Source of the DNA: Pegoplata infirma
Lineage: Eukaryota > Arthropoda > Insecta > Diptera > Anthomyiidae
DNA length: 64,000 bases
Direction of reading: 5' to 3'
NCBI GenBank assembly: GCA_963921195.1
Contig: OY992536.1
Coordinates: forward strand, 175,902,995-175,966,994
This document shows positions 34,144-46,405 of the stretch, piece by piece. Every line of letters begins with the position of its first letter. Positions within the stretch are counted from its first letter, which is position 1. A model generated the notes under the pieces. It was not told where the DNA came from. It did not search any database and saw only the letters and a list, made by a program, of their open reading frames with translations. Both the position numbers and the translations under genes were made by a program.

Positions 34144-35274
34144 TTACGCTAAAAAATTTAAGGTATCGATTGCATCGTCTTCGGATTCGTTGCCTGAAAA
34201 ATCTTCATATTCGTACTCATCGTCTCTAACGTGATTTTCGGCGAAATTGATTTTTTGGATATTTTGTGTTGGAAATTGGCTGGAGTTGTTATTGACTAAT
34301 TGACGTCTGGGCCTATTTTCTTGGGAAGTTGCATTTTGTTTATTGTTCTGTGACTGATGGTCTAATCTATTCGAAAAAGCCGTTTGCTTTCTAAAGTATG
34401 ATGAATTTTTATCAATTTCCATTGGAACGGGCGGTTGGTGTTGTGAGACTCGTTTGTCGATTGGGTTACGTTGAAAAACATCTACTTTAGCTGAATTGTT
34501 ATTTGAATATTGAGGTTGTGACAAATTCTTTGAGTTAGCGAATGCATCTGCAAATTTATAACGTTCACGGTTTTGTTCAAGCTCTTGAGCTGTCGCTAAA
34601 GCTGTGGGCAAGTCCGGTGGATTTGCCGAAAAACAGATATCGCATAAAGGTTTACGAAGGCCTGATATAAAAACCCGAAGCGCGTTTGCTCTTGCTCTTT
34701 CGTTTAAGGCATCGATGACTTCTTTTTTACCCGTGTTAGCCATAATAATTTTGTTTATAATAAGAGTAAGTTGCTTATTAACTTTGTCATAATATTCGTT
34801 TATTGTTAACCTACCTTGTCTTAAAACACTTAGCTCATTTTCTAATAAATACAACGGTCTTTTATCGGAATAAGATTGGTCTAATCGCGATATTATGGCA
34901 TCAAAATTCAAAATTGTGTTAAACGAGCTTAAAGTAGAGTTCGCTTCCCCGATTATCTTATTCCTAAGAATACCCATTGCTACATAATAAGCTTCAGATC
35001 CCATTGTATAATAATTTATAGCGAACTTTGCAGATTCTCTCCAAGCTGGGTACTCGCTTGCATTTCCACTCAACTGTGGAAGCGATTTAATAAGATCTAA
35101 GTTTAAATTACCAGCAGCAATGCCAGGTTGAATGGTTACTGGGATTAAAGGTTCCACTCGACTTGGTCTCAATTGTTCGACAGCAATTGTTAAATTACGA
35201 ATCTGTTCTAAAATTTCCGTCCTGGTTACGTCTACGGCTGATGCAACAAGATCATATACCTCGTTTCTATTCAT
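34144..35274 (-). CDS. gag: Gypsy gag
   Basis: 376 codons, intact. The N-terminal 30 residues are helical. LPQLSGNASEYPAWRESAKF (about 65-85) and the following helical region resemble the capsid part of insect gypsy-type gags. The C-terminal third is Q/N/S-rich with basic patches, and an acidic stretch (DDEYEYEDFSGNESEDD) ends it. No CCHC zinc knuckle is present, as in several errantivirus-type gags, where basic regions probably bind RNA. It starts about 1.1 kb inside the 5' LTR and ends 18 bp before pol. Confidence 0.88.
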   Translation of the reverse strand: MNRNEVYDLVASAVDVTRTEILEQIRNLTIAVEQLRPSRVEPLIPVTIQPGIAAGNLNLDLIKSLPQLSGNASEYPAWRESAKFAINYYTMGSEAYYVAMGILRNKIIGEANSTLSSFNTILNFDAIISRLDQSYSDKRPLYLLENELSVLRQGRLTINEYYDKVNKQLTLIINKIIMANTGKKEVIDALNERARANALRVFISGLRKPLCDICFSANPPDLPTALATAQELEQNRERYKFADAFANSKNLSQPQYSNNNSAKVDVFQRNPIDKRVSQHQPPVPMEIDKNSSYFRKQTAFSNRLDHQSQNNKQNATSQENRPRRQLVNNNSSQFPTQNIQKINFAENHVRDDEYEYEDFSGNESEDDAIDTLNFLA

Positions 35275-36380
35275 TTTGTTTTTTATAGTATCAAAACGTT
35301 TTGAAAATTCAAGTAAATTAATTAGTAACGAGAAAAAAATGATTTCAAAAAATTTTGAAATAAAGAAAATTATAATATTCTTCTTTTCTATATGTAAATT
35401 TATTTTATAATTAAAAGATTCGAATGAAGTAGGTAGTAATAAGAAAAAAAACTATAAAATACAAAAAAGTTTTTTTTTTTAAAATAATGATTGAAATATT
35501 AATAGTTTTGTTTTTTTATATTATTAAAAAACGTTTTGGAAAATGCAAGAAAATCAGGTAGTAATGAGAAAAAAATATCTTATAAAATAAAGAAAATTTT
35601 AATATATTTTTTAGAGGTTTGTTGTAAAAATTATTATTAGTTAATAGTAAGAAAAAATTATAGTTAGAAAAATAAATAATGAAAACAAAAAAAAAAACCT
35701 TAATGAATTTTTTGCAGTGAATAAGGTAATAGACAATAAAAAAAATTATAAGAATTTCAAAATATTTCTCCAACTGCGCTGCTTATTTTAATAATTCTGC
35801 ATTCAATTGTGCGGATCACTTTTCTGGTACTTTTTGACTTCTCTTAAATTACTCGACTCTCTTCCTGTTATTGTTTGTTCGTTATGTCTCTTCAAAATAT
35901 GATTTACTTTACTGTTGTTTTATTTCTATATAAAGCACTTGGATTTTGTTTGCATTTATTTTATTTATTTGTTACTTCTGTTTTTGGAACTTTTTACAAT
36001 TACCATTGATAAACAGGTTTTTTTTTTAATTCATTTATGTTTTGTTTTTTTTTTTATTTTATAACGGAATTGCAAATTTATTTTTAAGTTAACTTTTACG
36101 TTGAAATGTTTCAATTTTTATTTAGAATTTTGTGAATTTTTAAAACTTTTATGTTTTTTTTTTTTAAATGTGGTATTTCTTTTCTGTTTAAAAATAAATC
36201 ACTTTTAATACCAATTAAATAAATTTTTAATAAAATGCATGTTCTTTTTTTTTAAACCAAATCACTTTAGCACTTCAGCTTGTTTTTTTTTATAAACAAA
36301 TTTTATTAGCACTATTTAAATTAATTTTTAATCAAATACATGATTTTTTCATTTAAAATAGATTTAATGATTTTTATTTT
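35275..36380 (-). other. Gypsy 5' leader
   Basis: About 1.1 kb of A/T-rich non-coding sequence between the primer site and gag. It has strong T-tracts on the plus strand and no ORF of note. Confidence 0.7.
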
Positions 36381-36391
36381 GTTGGGCGCCA
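36381..36391 (-). promoter_or_regulatory. Primer binding site, tRNA-Lys type
   Basis: The minus strand reads tggcgcccaac, the 11-base match used by gypsy-type elements for tRNA-Lys. Its first T is the last base of the LTR. Similarity beyond 11 bases is lost. Confidence 0.8.
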
Positions 36392-36686
36392 GTTAATAAG
36401 TCACACGCTTTCCTAACCGATTACACGATTTTAAATTGAAACAACGTGTTCAAGTGTCAAAATGAGACTAACTCTTTTATTGTAGTTTATTTACATCTAT
36501 GTCTTACATCTATTCTTAAAATTAACTGTTCGGAATGGCGTTGCCAAATTAATGATGAATTCAATTAGGGAATTCCGAATAAGAAAATAAAATGTTACAA
36601 TTCTTTTCATATCTTTTATAATGTTTTAATTTTATATTGGGTGTTAACTATTTAATAGTATTCCAAATTGATAGTATGTGTTAACT
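36391..36686 (-). repeat. Gypsy 5' LTR
   Basis: 296 bp, no difference from 30519-30814 on direct comparison. Confidence 0.95.
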
Positions 36687-37129
36687 TATATTTATTTGAT
36701 TTCGTCTCAATAAGTAGATTATTTTCTAAAAAAACATCAAATAAAACAAAATTGGATACATTTTTTTGGAAATAAAACTGGGTTGATAAAAAATGTACCC
36801 CTCTTATAGCGAACTTCGCTTATAACGAACTATTTTTACTGGTCCCTCGGAGTTCGTTATAACCGGGTTCGACTGTATAATTAAAGGTGACGTAATATAT
36901 ATTTTTATATAAAATGAAGTTATGATGCTTGTGCCTTATATAATTTTATATAATAACATCAACCATATTTATTTATATCTGAATTATCATCAAATAATAT
37001 GTAATTACATATAACTCTATATGAAAATAAAGAAAATCTGTTAACTTATATGTAATCATATAATGTTTTATATGATTGGATAAAATTATATACGTCTATA
37101 TATAATTGTTTTTACTCGGGTATAATTAA

Positions 37130-37550
37130 TTCCATTACAATTGATTTTTTCGAATTAAAAATGAACTTTTACAATTCATATTTTATGAATTAAAATTGGT
37201 GTTTTTCGAATTGCTTTTGATCATTTACGAATTACAATTGATCTTTTACATATTACAATTGGAATCTTTGATTTACAATTGATCTTTTTTAATAGATTTG
37301 TTTCGAATTACAATTGATCTTTTTCGAAATACAATTTATCTTTTTCAAATTGCAATTGGTTTTTTTTTTTGAATTACTATTGCAATTTTCGAATTACAAA
37401 TGGATTTTTTGAATTAAAAATGGAATTTTCGAATTACAAATCGAACTTTTGAATTACAAGTAAAATCTTTGAATTAAAAATGGAATATTTGCATGAAAAG
37501 TTGAATCTTTAAATAATAAATGGAATTAGAAAATGGAATTACAAATGCTA
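37130..37550. repeat. Degenerate tandem repeat, gaattacaattgatcttttt type
   Basis: About 18-20 imperfect units of 20-24 bp around tcgaattacaattgatcttt, gradually drifting toward gaattacaaatggaatttt. Confidence 0.8.
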
Positions 37551-37673
37551 TTTTCTGATTTTTTTTTTCTTATTTTCCAATTAACTGGCAAAATCAAATT
37601 GGCAAACATTTCTTATATTCAAATGTGACATCAAATAAAATAATCACTAAATAGAATTTTAATTTGTTTTCAG

Positions 37674-37897
37674 ATTTCCGTAACTGAAGCCGAACTGGAA
37701 GCCAGTCCTTTGTCTTAATGAAATCGATATGGTAGAATAAAAATGTAAAAGTTTATTTAAATTTTATTTAAATAAGTAAGAATTTAGCAAAAATAAAATT
37801 AACATATTATGAATCCCTTTTCGGATTCTGCCTCATGCCAAAATATTGAAAACGATTGGGTTTCTTGCAAGTTGTGGTGTAGAAATTTACATGCGTG
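37674..37897 (+). other. Possible exon relics with splice-like borders
   Basis: 37674-37718 follows ttgttttcag (acceptor-like) and reads ISVTEAELEASPLS then TAA. It is less AT-rich than its surroundings, and aataaa lies about 20 bases downstream. Separately, 37809-37897 opens with ATG (MNPFSDSASCQNIENDWVSC...) and stops being open at g|gtaagg, a donor-like site. Both are too short to assign. They could be transposase exons of the enclosing CATACATGGGA element or chance. Confidence 0.25.
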
Positions 37898-39319
37898 GTA
37901 AGGATTTTTAAATATTTACATACATACTCTTATGAATGTCTAAATAAATTAAAGACTTAAAGGTAAATTCGTAAATTCAATTTCTATGTTATCTTCAAAA
38001 TGGTTTTTTCTCATTGAACCGCTAAAATGTATTTAGTTTTTGATTCCTCATTCCATTTTGCATGTTTGGAACAGTTTCCATTGATTATTTCAGTTGGGAA
38101 ACAGTGGACACATAGTTCGCTTGCCATTAGCGCGTTATGCAACTCCAAAAATGCTCTCCAGGAGTGTTCAACTGTTATAATCTAACTTGGTCACAACTTA
38201 TTACGCCCGGAGGTAGCCTAGCTTATGAATGAATTTACTGTTTTTGCAAATCAGTTTACAAAAAGTGAATAGATTTCTAATGCTTGAGCTTTTGGAAAAT
38301 TATGTTGTTTGTTGTCAAAAATGCCAAATGGTATAATTACCAAACTTTATTTAAGAATTAAAAGTAGGTGGTTTGAGAAATATAATATCTTAGAAATTTT
38401 AACTTAGAATGATTTACTTTTTACCATTAGGCAAGATGCAAAACATTTTTAAAAATTTATTTGAAAATGACAGATACAATTCTTAACCACAATATTGTTT
38501 AAAACACTGTCGTTAAAAATATTTTGGTTACCAACTGTGTTTTGTTTTAAAGCTCTATCTTTATTAAATCGATGCAAAATAAAATTTAAAATCGATATTG
38601 CATGAGGTAGGGTGTTATTAGATGTTTTTCGTCCCTCTATAGTTAAAAAAAAATATGAAATGTGTTAGGTTTGTGTATTTGCTTTATATTACTTACGTTG
38701 CCATTGTCTTTTAAAAATATTGAATTTTTGATTGGCTATGATTAGGTGTTTGTCTAGGAATTTGTATGGCAACGTAATTAAAAAATGTGGCGAAGATATT
38801 TTAATTAAATGGAAATTAAAAATTTTTAATTTTAATTTGTTCTAGAAATGAAAATTGAAAACGAAAATAATTATCATTTGCTTGAATAAATGGAAATTAA
38901 AAAGCAAATTATTATTTTCAACAAATTGTAATTTCCCATGTATGCTCAATAGTATTGTTTTTTCGACATTTTGATTACAAAAATATCCAGTTCATCTTCT
39001 TTTGGAATAAAATGTCCACGCTTATACTTGTTATGACGATGAACTGGAAAAAAAAGAAAACATGATTTTAAAATTCTTTATATATATTAATGAAAACTTA
39101 CCTTTTCCAACATTTTTCTATGTAAAAGTAATTTTTTTAAACCGAATATTTTGCAAGTAGGACAATATTTGTTAAATTATTTATATGCACCGGTATTGCA
39201 GTTATGTTTATGTATATATAAGTTAATCGATGGTAATAAAATATAATTTTATTCGTGAAAAACTTTTTTTTGTAATTCTCGTTCAAATTTGCATACACAT
39301 TAACTAAGATTTAACATTT

Positions 39320-39480
39320 TATGATAACATATATGGTTCCATATATGATATCATTTATGGTACATATTTTACATACGACCTCATATATGGGATCGATTTT
39401 TGCATATATGGTCATATATATGTTTCCTTATATGTCATATATGATCATATAAAAATCAATACATAGCCATATATGAACAT
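39320..39480. repeat. Right-end CATATATG array of copy A
   Basis: Words such as catatatggttccatatatg, catatatgggatcg and catatatgatcatata are packed next to the terminus. The equivalents are at 39700-39870 (D), 45290-45460 (B) and 49740-49910 (C). Confidence 0.85.
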
Positions 39481-39676
39481 ACACATTTATTTTTAGCCGG
39501 GAAATTATAATTTTAATGTAACTTTTTTAGTTTTTAAAAAATTCGAAACATATATGAAAGATCAATAATAAATGAGAAGTAGCATAATAAAATACATAAA
39601 GAATTGATTTTTTGAATATTATTAACATTTTTAGACCTCTTATTTTGTAGAGATAGAATTTAAGAAAATAAAATTA

Positions 39677-42600
39677 CCCGGCTAAAAATAAATGTGTATG
39701 TTCATATATGCTTATATATAGATCTTTATATGATCATATATGACATATATGGAAACATATATGTGACCATATATGCAAGAAACGATCCCATATATGTGGC
39801 CGTATATAAAATATGTGCCATATATGATATCATATATGGAAACATATATATTATCATAAATTGTTAAATTTTAGTGCATGTGTATGGAAATATCAACAGG
39901 AATTACAAAATAAAAGTTTTTTACGATTGAAATTATATTTTATTACCATATTCATACTTTAAACCGATTCGTATCAATAATTTAACAAATATTGTTTCCT
40001 AGTTGCAAAATATTCTGATTAAAAAAGTTACTTTTACATAAAAAAAATGGAAAATGTAAGTTTTTATTAGAATTTTAAATGAATTTAGAATTTTAAAATC
40101 ATGTATTATTTTTTCCCAGTTCATCGTCATAACAAGTATGAGCGTGGACATTTGATTCCAAAACAAGATCATATTCAAAATGAGTAAATGTACATATGTC
40201 GCAAATACAATAATACAGAGTGCTTTGATGTTGAAGAAAATTAAACTACGCAGCTTCGTTAATCTCGTGCAACTTCGTGGAGAGGGCATGTGCACCACCA
40301 TTATGTTTTCACTGCGATTGCAATACTGCAAACTATTTTGAAATCCCTTAATGTCGCCATAACAAATTGGAAATGATAGATCGTATAAGCAGTTTTGAGG
40401 CCGAGTAACGTTAAGCTCACTCAACTTGGAGAAGAGCACATATGCACCACCAGAAATGTTATCACTACGATTCCAACACTATAAATTATTTTGAAATCCC
40501 TTACTGTAAATTGGAAATGGAAAGAACGTATAAGAAGTTTGAAGGCCGAGTTACTAGAAAATTCAACCATGCGGAGGTACGTTAAGCTCGCCTGACTTAG
40601 AGCAGAGGGCTTATGCACGACCATAACGTTATCACTACGGTTCCAACACTACAAACTATCGCTTACTGTCGCCATAGCAAATCGAAATGAAAATAACGTA
40701 TCAGTTTTAAGCTTGAGTAACGATTTGGGAAGGACAACATTTTTATACAATTACAAGAAAGCTGTCTATAAGCGAAAGTGACAACCTGGCACATTGTCAA
40801 CATGATGTAAGTAGAAATAGTTATTCTCCCTGTCCTTCAAATATCCTTACAAACATGATGTAAGTAGAAATAGTTTTTATCTCTATCCTTTAAATATTCT
40901 TACAAACATAACCCAGCAAGATAAAATACATTCTACTAAATACAGTGACTCGCAGCTTATTTCGTGTGTGAGATATCAGTTAGTAATCCATTTAAGACAA
41001 AGTTTCCAATAATACACCTAATTATTATCAAACCAGAATCTTTGTTAAAAGTGCTGTGTAGGTAATTTATCGAGCTTTAATTTAAGCTTAATGGCGTCCA
41101 AATTGAGTAAATATTAATCGTGCTACGAGGGTCGAAATGGAAATTGATATTATTGAAAGACGTTGTTTAGAAAATTTCTTAAAAATACTTTTAGGCCGAT
41201 TTTTCCCAAGCTCAAACATTAAAAATTTAAAAAATTGTCCAATAGTATATAGGGATTTATCAAATAGTTTTTCCTATGACCCAAACAAAAATCAAAATTT
41301 TTAAAATTCAGTCGAAGAAATCCGAATTTTTTGACCTCCAATTCTTTTGACCACCAATTTTTTGTAAACAAAGGAAATGTTCAATTATTTTTATATCTTA
41401 TTACTATACACTTAGGTGCACTAATATTATTAAACATTTAAATCTTTTCTTTGTTCACAAAAAATTGGTGGTCAAAAGAATTGGAGGTCAAAAAATTTGG
41501 ATTTCTTCTACTGTGTTTTAATAATTTTGATTTTTGTTTGGGTCTTTGGAAAAATCTTTTAATAAATGAATATTAACTATTGGACTATTTTTTAATTTTT
41601 TTTTTGTTTGAGCTTGGATAAAATCGACCTCGAAATATTTTTAAGAAATTTTCTAAAAAAGGTCTTTCAATAATTTCAATTTCCAGTTCGACCCTCGTAG
41701 CATATTTAATATTCAGACAATCTGAACGTCATTAAGCTTTAATTAAAGCTTGATTAATTACATATACAGGACTTTTTACAAAAATACTTATTTGATAATA
41801 ATTAGGTCTATTTTGGTTAACTTTGTCTTGAATGAATTGCTAACTAATATCTTTCACACGAAATAAGCTGCGAGCCACCGTATATTGCTTTTAATCGAAG
41901 TCTTAAGTAATAATTAGCTTGCTATGAATTTTGATGCATGTATTTAATAGTAGCAAGTTCTTTTTGCTGGAATAAAAAAGAAATGTGTAATAATTTTTAA
42001 TATTTTTTCAGATGGATTTCTGAAAGACAATATTCCTTTTAAAAGCATTCCACAGTCTTTAGCATCCAATGGTCTTAACAAAATACACTTCAACATGTAT
42101 ATATGTATGTAATTAGCAGTATCTAGCCAATCTTTAAATGTACATGGTTGACAACCGTGTTATCATTAACCTATTAGCACCAAATGCTATCGTTGGTAAT
42201 ACTTTAATACAATAAAAATTCTAGAAATATCTTAAATATTAATATTATTTAATATCCTTTTTTTAGATTTTAACTATAAATATTGTAAAAAAGAGGCTAA
42301 TACCATGACAAAAGCGCTAAGTCTGAAGTAAAAAATGAAAATCATTAAACTAAAGGGTTTCATTAAAATATATGAAAACAACAAAATTAATAAAAAAAAA
42401 TATTTTTAATTTTAAATTATACTTACGTACACCGTTTGCAATTCTGGTGAATATATACATAATAATCTATTACATATAGTTTAAAATGAAAAAATAAATA
42501 AAAAATATGAAAAAGAATGTAAAACAAATTGAAAACAACAACATATATGATCCCATATATGATTCAATATATTATCCAATATATGATCTAATATATGATC

Positions 42601-42755
42601 ACATATATTGGATCATATATGATCTTGTCTTATATAAGCGCCAATTTTGGAATATGGTCATATATGAGACCATATTTGATACTATATATGATACTGTATA
42701 TGGTCTCATATATGACATCATATAAATATGATAATATACAACATTTTTAGCCGGG
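39677..42755 (-). mobile_element. CCCGGC element copy D, inverted
   Basis: 3,079 bp, flanked by ta, lying 175 bp from copy A and in opposite orientation. The left edge carries the family's right end (CCCGGCTAAAAATAAATGTG) and the right edge the family's left end (ACAACATTTTTAGCCGGG). Apart from the 938-bp Tc1/mariner-like insertion it is collinear with copy B. Frames up to 146 codons (39999-40439) run across tandem-repeat units also present in the other copies and look non-coding. Confidence 0.9.
40943..41880. mobile_element. 938-bp palindromic Tc1/mariner-like MITE, TSD TA
   Basis: The left end is CAGTGACTCGCAGCTTATTT and the right end, inward, CGGTGGCTCGCAGCTTATTT, with TA on both sides. 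Copies B and C show the empty site. The arms (about 400 bp) are inverted copies throughout, for example gaccaccaattttttgt versus acaaaaaattggtggtc, with a short loop near 41400. Confidence 0.9.
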
Positions 42756-42921
42756 TAAATAAAAATTCCATAGTCTAACTGATTTCAGCAGGACATCAAA
42801 TGTTAAATGTAAAAAAACGAAGCACTTGATTAAGTGGTTCTATTATATCCACCTTTCGCCCATTAGTAGTAATAGTATTTTTTCTACAGAAAATTTCTCA
42901 GAATCTGATATATTTTACCTA

Positions 42922-45469
42922 CCCGGCTAAAAATGTTGTATATTATCATATATGATATCATATATGAGACCATATACAGTATCATATATAGTATCAAATA
43001 TTGTCTCATATATGACCATATTCCAAAATTGGCGCTTATATAAGACACGATCATATACGATCATATAAGACACGATCATATATGATCTAATATATGTGAT
43101 CATATATTAGATCATATATTGAATCATATATTGTATAATATATTGAATCATATATGGGATCATATATGATGTCGTTTTCAATTTGTTTTACATTTTTTTC
43201 ATATTTTTTATTTATTTTTTTCGTTTTAAACTATATGTAATAGATTAATCTATATAATTATAATAATTATTATGTATATATTCACCAGAATTGCAAACGG
43301 TGTACATAAGTATAATTTAAAATTAAAAATATTTTTTTATTAATTTTGGTGTTTTCATATATTTTAATGAAACCCTTTAGTTTGATGATTTTCATTTTTT
43401 AGTTACTATCGTTTGCATTTTTGGTGACCATGTAAAAATAAAATTTAATAATTTAACTTATAGATATGAGAATACATTTTGATAGTCAACAAAATAAATT
43501 GAACATAAAAGATCTTATATAAGTATCAAGTTTTTCAATTGATATCAATTACGAAAGATGCGAACAAAGAGCTTATTAAAGGAACGTTGATTTCCATTGT
43601 GTTTTCTTGTTTTAATGTTAATTCCGATTATCTTCAGACTTAGCGTTTTTATTATGGTATAAGCCTCTTTTTTACAATATTTATAGTCAAAATCTAAAAA
43701 AATGATATAAAATAATATTAATATTAAAGATATTTCTAGAATTTTTATTGTATTAAAGTATTACCAACGATAGCATTTGGTGCTAATAGGTTAATGATAA
43801 CACAGATGTCATTTAACGAAGCAACCATGTACCTTTAAAGCAGTGATGGACATTTTTGTAATTCCTATTCCCGCGGGAATAGGCTAAAAAATGATGCTTG
43901 TGCGCAGTCGACTCACGTACACTAAAAATTCTGTTGCTTGAGCAAATTTGTTGATTTTTCTCTTGCTACTACACACACAAGCATAAATGTTATAGTATGT
44001 GTGTGCGCACCACTGTTTTAAAGATTGGCTAGATACTGCTAGTTACATACATACATGTTGGAGTGTATTTTGTTAAGACCATGGGATGCTTAAGCCCATT
44101 GGATGCTATAGACAATGGAATGCTTTTTAAGGAAAGATATATTGTCTTTCAGAAATCCATCTGAAAAAATATTAAAAATTATTACACATTTCTTTTTTAT
44201 TCCAGCAAAAAAGAACTTGCTACTACTAAATGCATGCATCAAAATTCATAGCAAGCAAATAATTACTTAAGACTTCGGTTAAAAAATATATATTAAGTAG
44301 TATGTATTTTATCTTGCTGGGTTATGTTTGCAAGAATATTTGAGGGATAGGGATTAAAACTATTTCTACTTACATCATGTTTGTAAGGATATTTAAAGGA
44401 GAGAGATAATAACTATTTCTACTTACATCATGGTGACAATGTGCCAGGTTGTCACTTTCGCTTATAGACAGCTTTCTTGTAATTGTATAAAAATGTTGTC
44501 CTTCCCAAATCGTTACTCAAGCTTAAAACTGATACGTTATTTTAATTTCGATTTGCTATGGCGACAGTAAGCGATTTCAAAATAGTTTGTAGTGTTGGAA
44601 CCGTAGTGATAACGTTATGGTCGTGCATATGCCCTCTGCTCCAAGTTAAGCGTGCTTAACGTACCTCCGCATGGTTGAATTTTCTAGTAACCCGGCCTTT
44701 AAACTTCTTATACATACGTTCTTTCCATTTCCAATTTGCTACAGTAAGGATTTCAAAATAATTTAGTTTTGGAATCGTAGTGATAACATTTCTGGTGGTC
44801 TATATGTCCTCTTCTCCAAGTTGAGTGAGCTTAACGTTACTCGGCCTCAAAACTGCTTATACGATCTATCATTTCCAATTTGAAGTTGCACGAGATTAAC
44901 GATGCTGCGTAGATTAATTTTCTTCAACATCAAAGCACTCTATTATTGTATTTGCGACATATGTACATTTACACATTGTGAATATGATCTTGTTTTGTAA
45001 TAAAATGTCCACGCTTATACTTATTATGACGATGAACTGGAAAAAAATAATGCATATGATATTAAAATTCTAAATGTATATTAATAAAAACTTACCTATT
45101 CCATTTTTTTTATGCAAAAGTAACTTTTTTAATCAGAATATTTTGCAACTAGAAAACAATATTTGTTAAATTATTGATACGAATTAAGGAATAAATATGG
45201 TAATTAAATATAATTTTAATCGTAAAAAACTTTTATTTTGTAATTCCGGTTGATATTTTCATATACATGCACTAAAATTTAACATTTTATGATAATATAT
45301 ATGATTCCATATATGATATCATATATGGCACATATTTTATATACGACCACATATATGGGATCGTTTCCTGCATATATGGTCACATATATGTTTCCACATA
45401 TGTCATATATGATCATATAAATATCTATATATAAGCATATATGAACATACACATTTATTTTTAGCCGGG
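42922..45469 (+). mobile_element. CCCGGC element copy B, least interrupted
   Basis: 2,548 bp, CCCGGCTAAAAATGTTGTAT...ACATTTATTTTTAGCCGGG, flanked by ta. Left palindrome array 42945-43180, a shared central region, a 63-bp tandem duplication (about 44327-44440), the three-unit repeat 44500-44900, and the right array 45290-45460. It sits in a degenerate unit of the 35-bp satellite (ttctcagaatctgatatatt on the left, tatagaaaattttttagaat on the right). Only a 175-bp hAT-like MITE interrupts it. It encodes no protein. Confidence 0.92.
43841..44015. mobile_element. 175-bp hAT-like MITE in copy B
   Basis: CAGTGATGGACA and, inward from the right, CAGTGGTGCGCA are the ends. The flanks ctttaaag and ttttaaag match 7/8. 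The empty site is in copy C (cctttaaagattggctag). cccgcggga inside is palindromic. Confidence 0.85.
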
Positions 45470-46405
45470 TATAGAAAATTTTTTAGAATCTGAAGGTGTG
45501 TTTTTTTCGAGTTTGTTATAAACTTCCCATACAAATTTAAGTAGATATACACTTGATAAGTAGGGATATTTATATATTCTTAAAAGTTTAGTATTTATAA
45601 AAAGTGATGCCAAATCTTGAAATTTTCGTTTATATCACTTACCAACACTATTTTTTATTTTGAAAAGTCAAAAAAATAAATAAATAAATTACAAAAATCA
45701 GTTTAAAAAATTTTAATTCACTACAAAAAAATAAATATTACAATTATTTTATAAATTCTATTAATTTAATAAAAATAACTTCAATATAAAATAATAAATA
45801 ATAAAGTGATACCAAGTGCATTCAACAAAAACACAAGAGTTGCCAAATTTATAATGTTATGTAGTGATACCGTTTTTTTACAAGTATTTGTAGTTATATA
45901 AATAAAACTCGAAAAAACACGCCTTGAGATATTTTAACATCCCGGCTAAAAATGTTGTATATTATCATATATGATATCATATATGAGACCATATACAGTA
46001 TCATATATAGTATCAAATATGGTCTCATATATGACCATATTCCAAAATTGGCGCTTATATAAGACACGATCATATATGATCTAATATATGTGATCATATA
46101 TTAGATTATATATTGAATCATATATTGGATAATATATTGAATCATATATGGGATCATATATGATGTCGTTTTCAATTTGTTTTACATTCTTTTTCATATT
46201 TTTTATTTATTTTTTTCATTTTAAACTATATGTAATAGATTATTATGTATATATTCACCAGAATTGCAAACGGTGTACATAAGTATAATTTAAAATTAAA
46301 AATATTTTTTTATTAATTTTGGTGTTTTCATATATTTTATTGAAACCCTTTAGTTTGATGATTTTCATTTTTTAGTTACTATTGTTTGCATTTTTGGTGA
46401 CCATA

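Larger units (their letters stand above)
30519..36686 (-). mobile_element. Ty3/gypsy LTR retrotransposon, near-complete, recent
   Basis: Two 296-bp LTRs, identical as read, with AGTTAA...TTAACT ends, are flanked by the 4-bp duplication tata (30515-30518, 36687-36690). On the minus strand the order is LTR, tRNA-Lys-type primer site, gag, pol, polypurine tract, LTR. There is no env. The LTR ends, TATA target and tRNA-Lys primer resemble the gypsy/errantivirus branch, but gag lacks a zinc knuckle and env is missing. One frameshift in integrase is the only clear lesion. Confidence 0.96.
30208..36875. mobile_element. Pogo-like MITE (about 0.5 kb) split by the gypsy element
   Basis: The left end is CAGTCAAACTCGGTTATAAC and the right end, inward, CAGTCGAACCCGGTTATAAC, each flanked by TA (30206-30207, 36876-36877). 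CGGTTATAACGAA words are repeated several times inside each end, the usual pattern of pogo/Tigger termini. Without the LTR element the MITE is about 496 bp. Confidence 0.88.
28313..38944. mobile_element. CATACATGGGA-ended element enlarged by nested insertions
   Basis: The ends CATACATGGGA (28313) and TCCCATGTATG (38944) are flanked by ctccatag and ctcaatag, a 7/8 match. Copies B and C show the uninterrupted site. The interior near both ends is rich in TTTCCATTT/AAATGGAAAT words. Without the pogo-like and gypsy insertions it is about 4 kb. The ends match the 196-835 family, so this may be a longer member that once encoded a transposase. Confidence 0.75.
24808..39501 (+). mobile_element. CCCGGC element copy A, expanded by nested insertions
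   Basis: It starts CCCGGCTAAAAATGTTGTAT and ends ACATTTATTTTTAGCCGGG, flanked by aa. The left subterminal block (24830-24985, continuing at 26550) and right block (39320-39480) are palindromic CATATATGATC-type words. The interior shares cttcagacttagc..., ccaaatgctat-type sequences and a three-unit tandem repeat (about 27820-28300) with copies B, C and D. At 14.7 kb it is far longer than the 2.5-kb copy B because of the nested elements listed separately. Confidence 0.85.

Noticed and set aside
39999..40439. 146-codon minus-strand frame, partly repeated in other copies (for example 49178-49429)
   Set aside because: The similarity simply follows the shared tandem repeat of the CCCGGC elements. 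Frames break at different places in each copy, so no conserved coding is implied.
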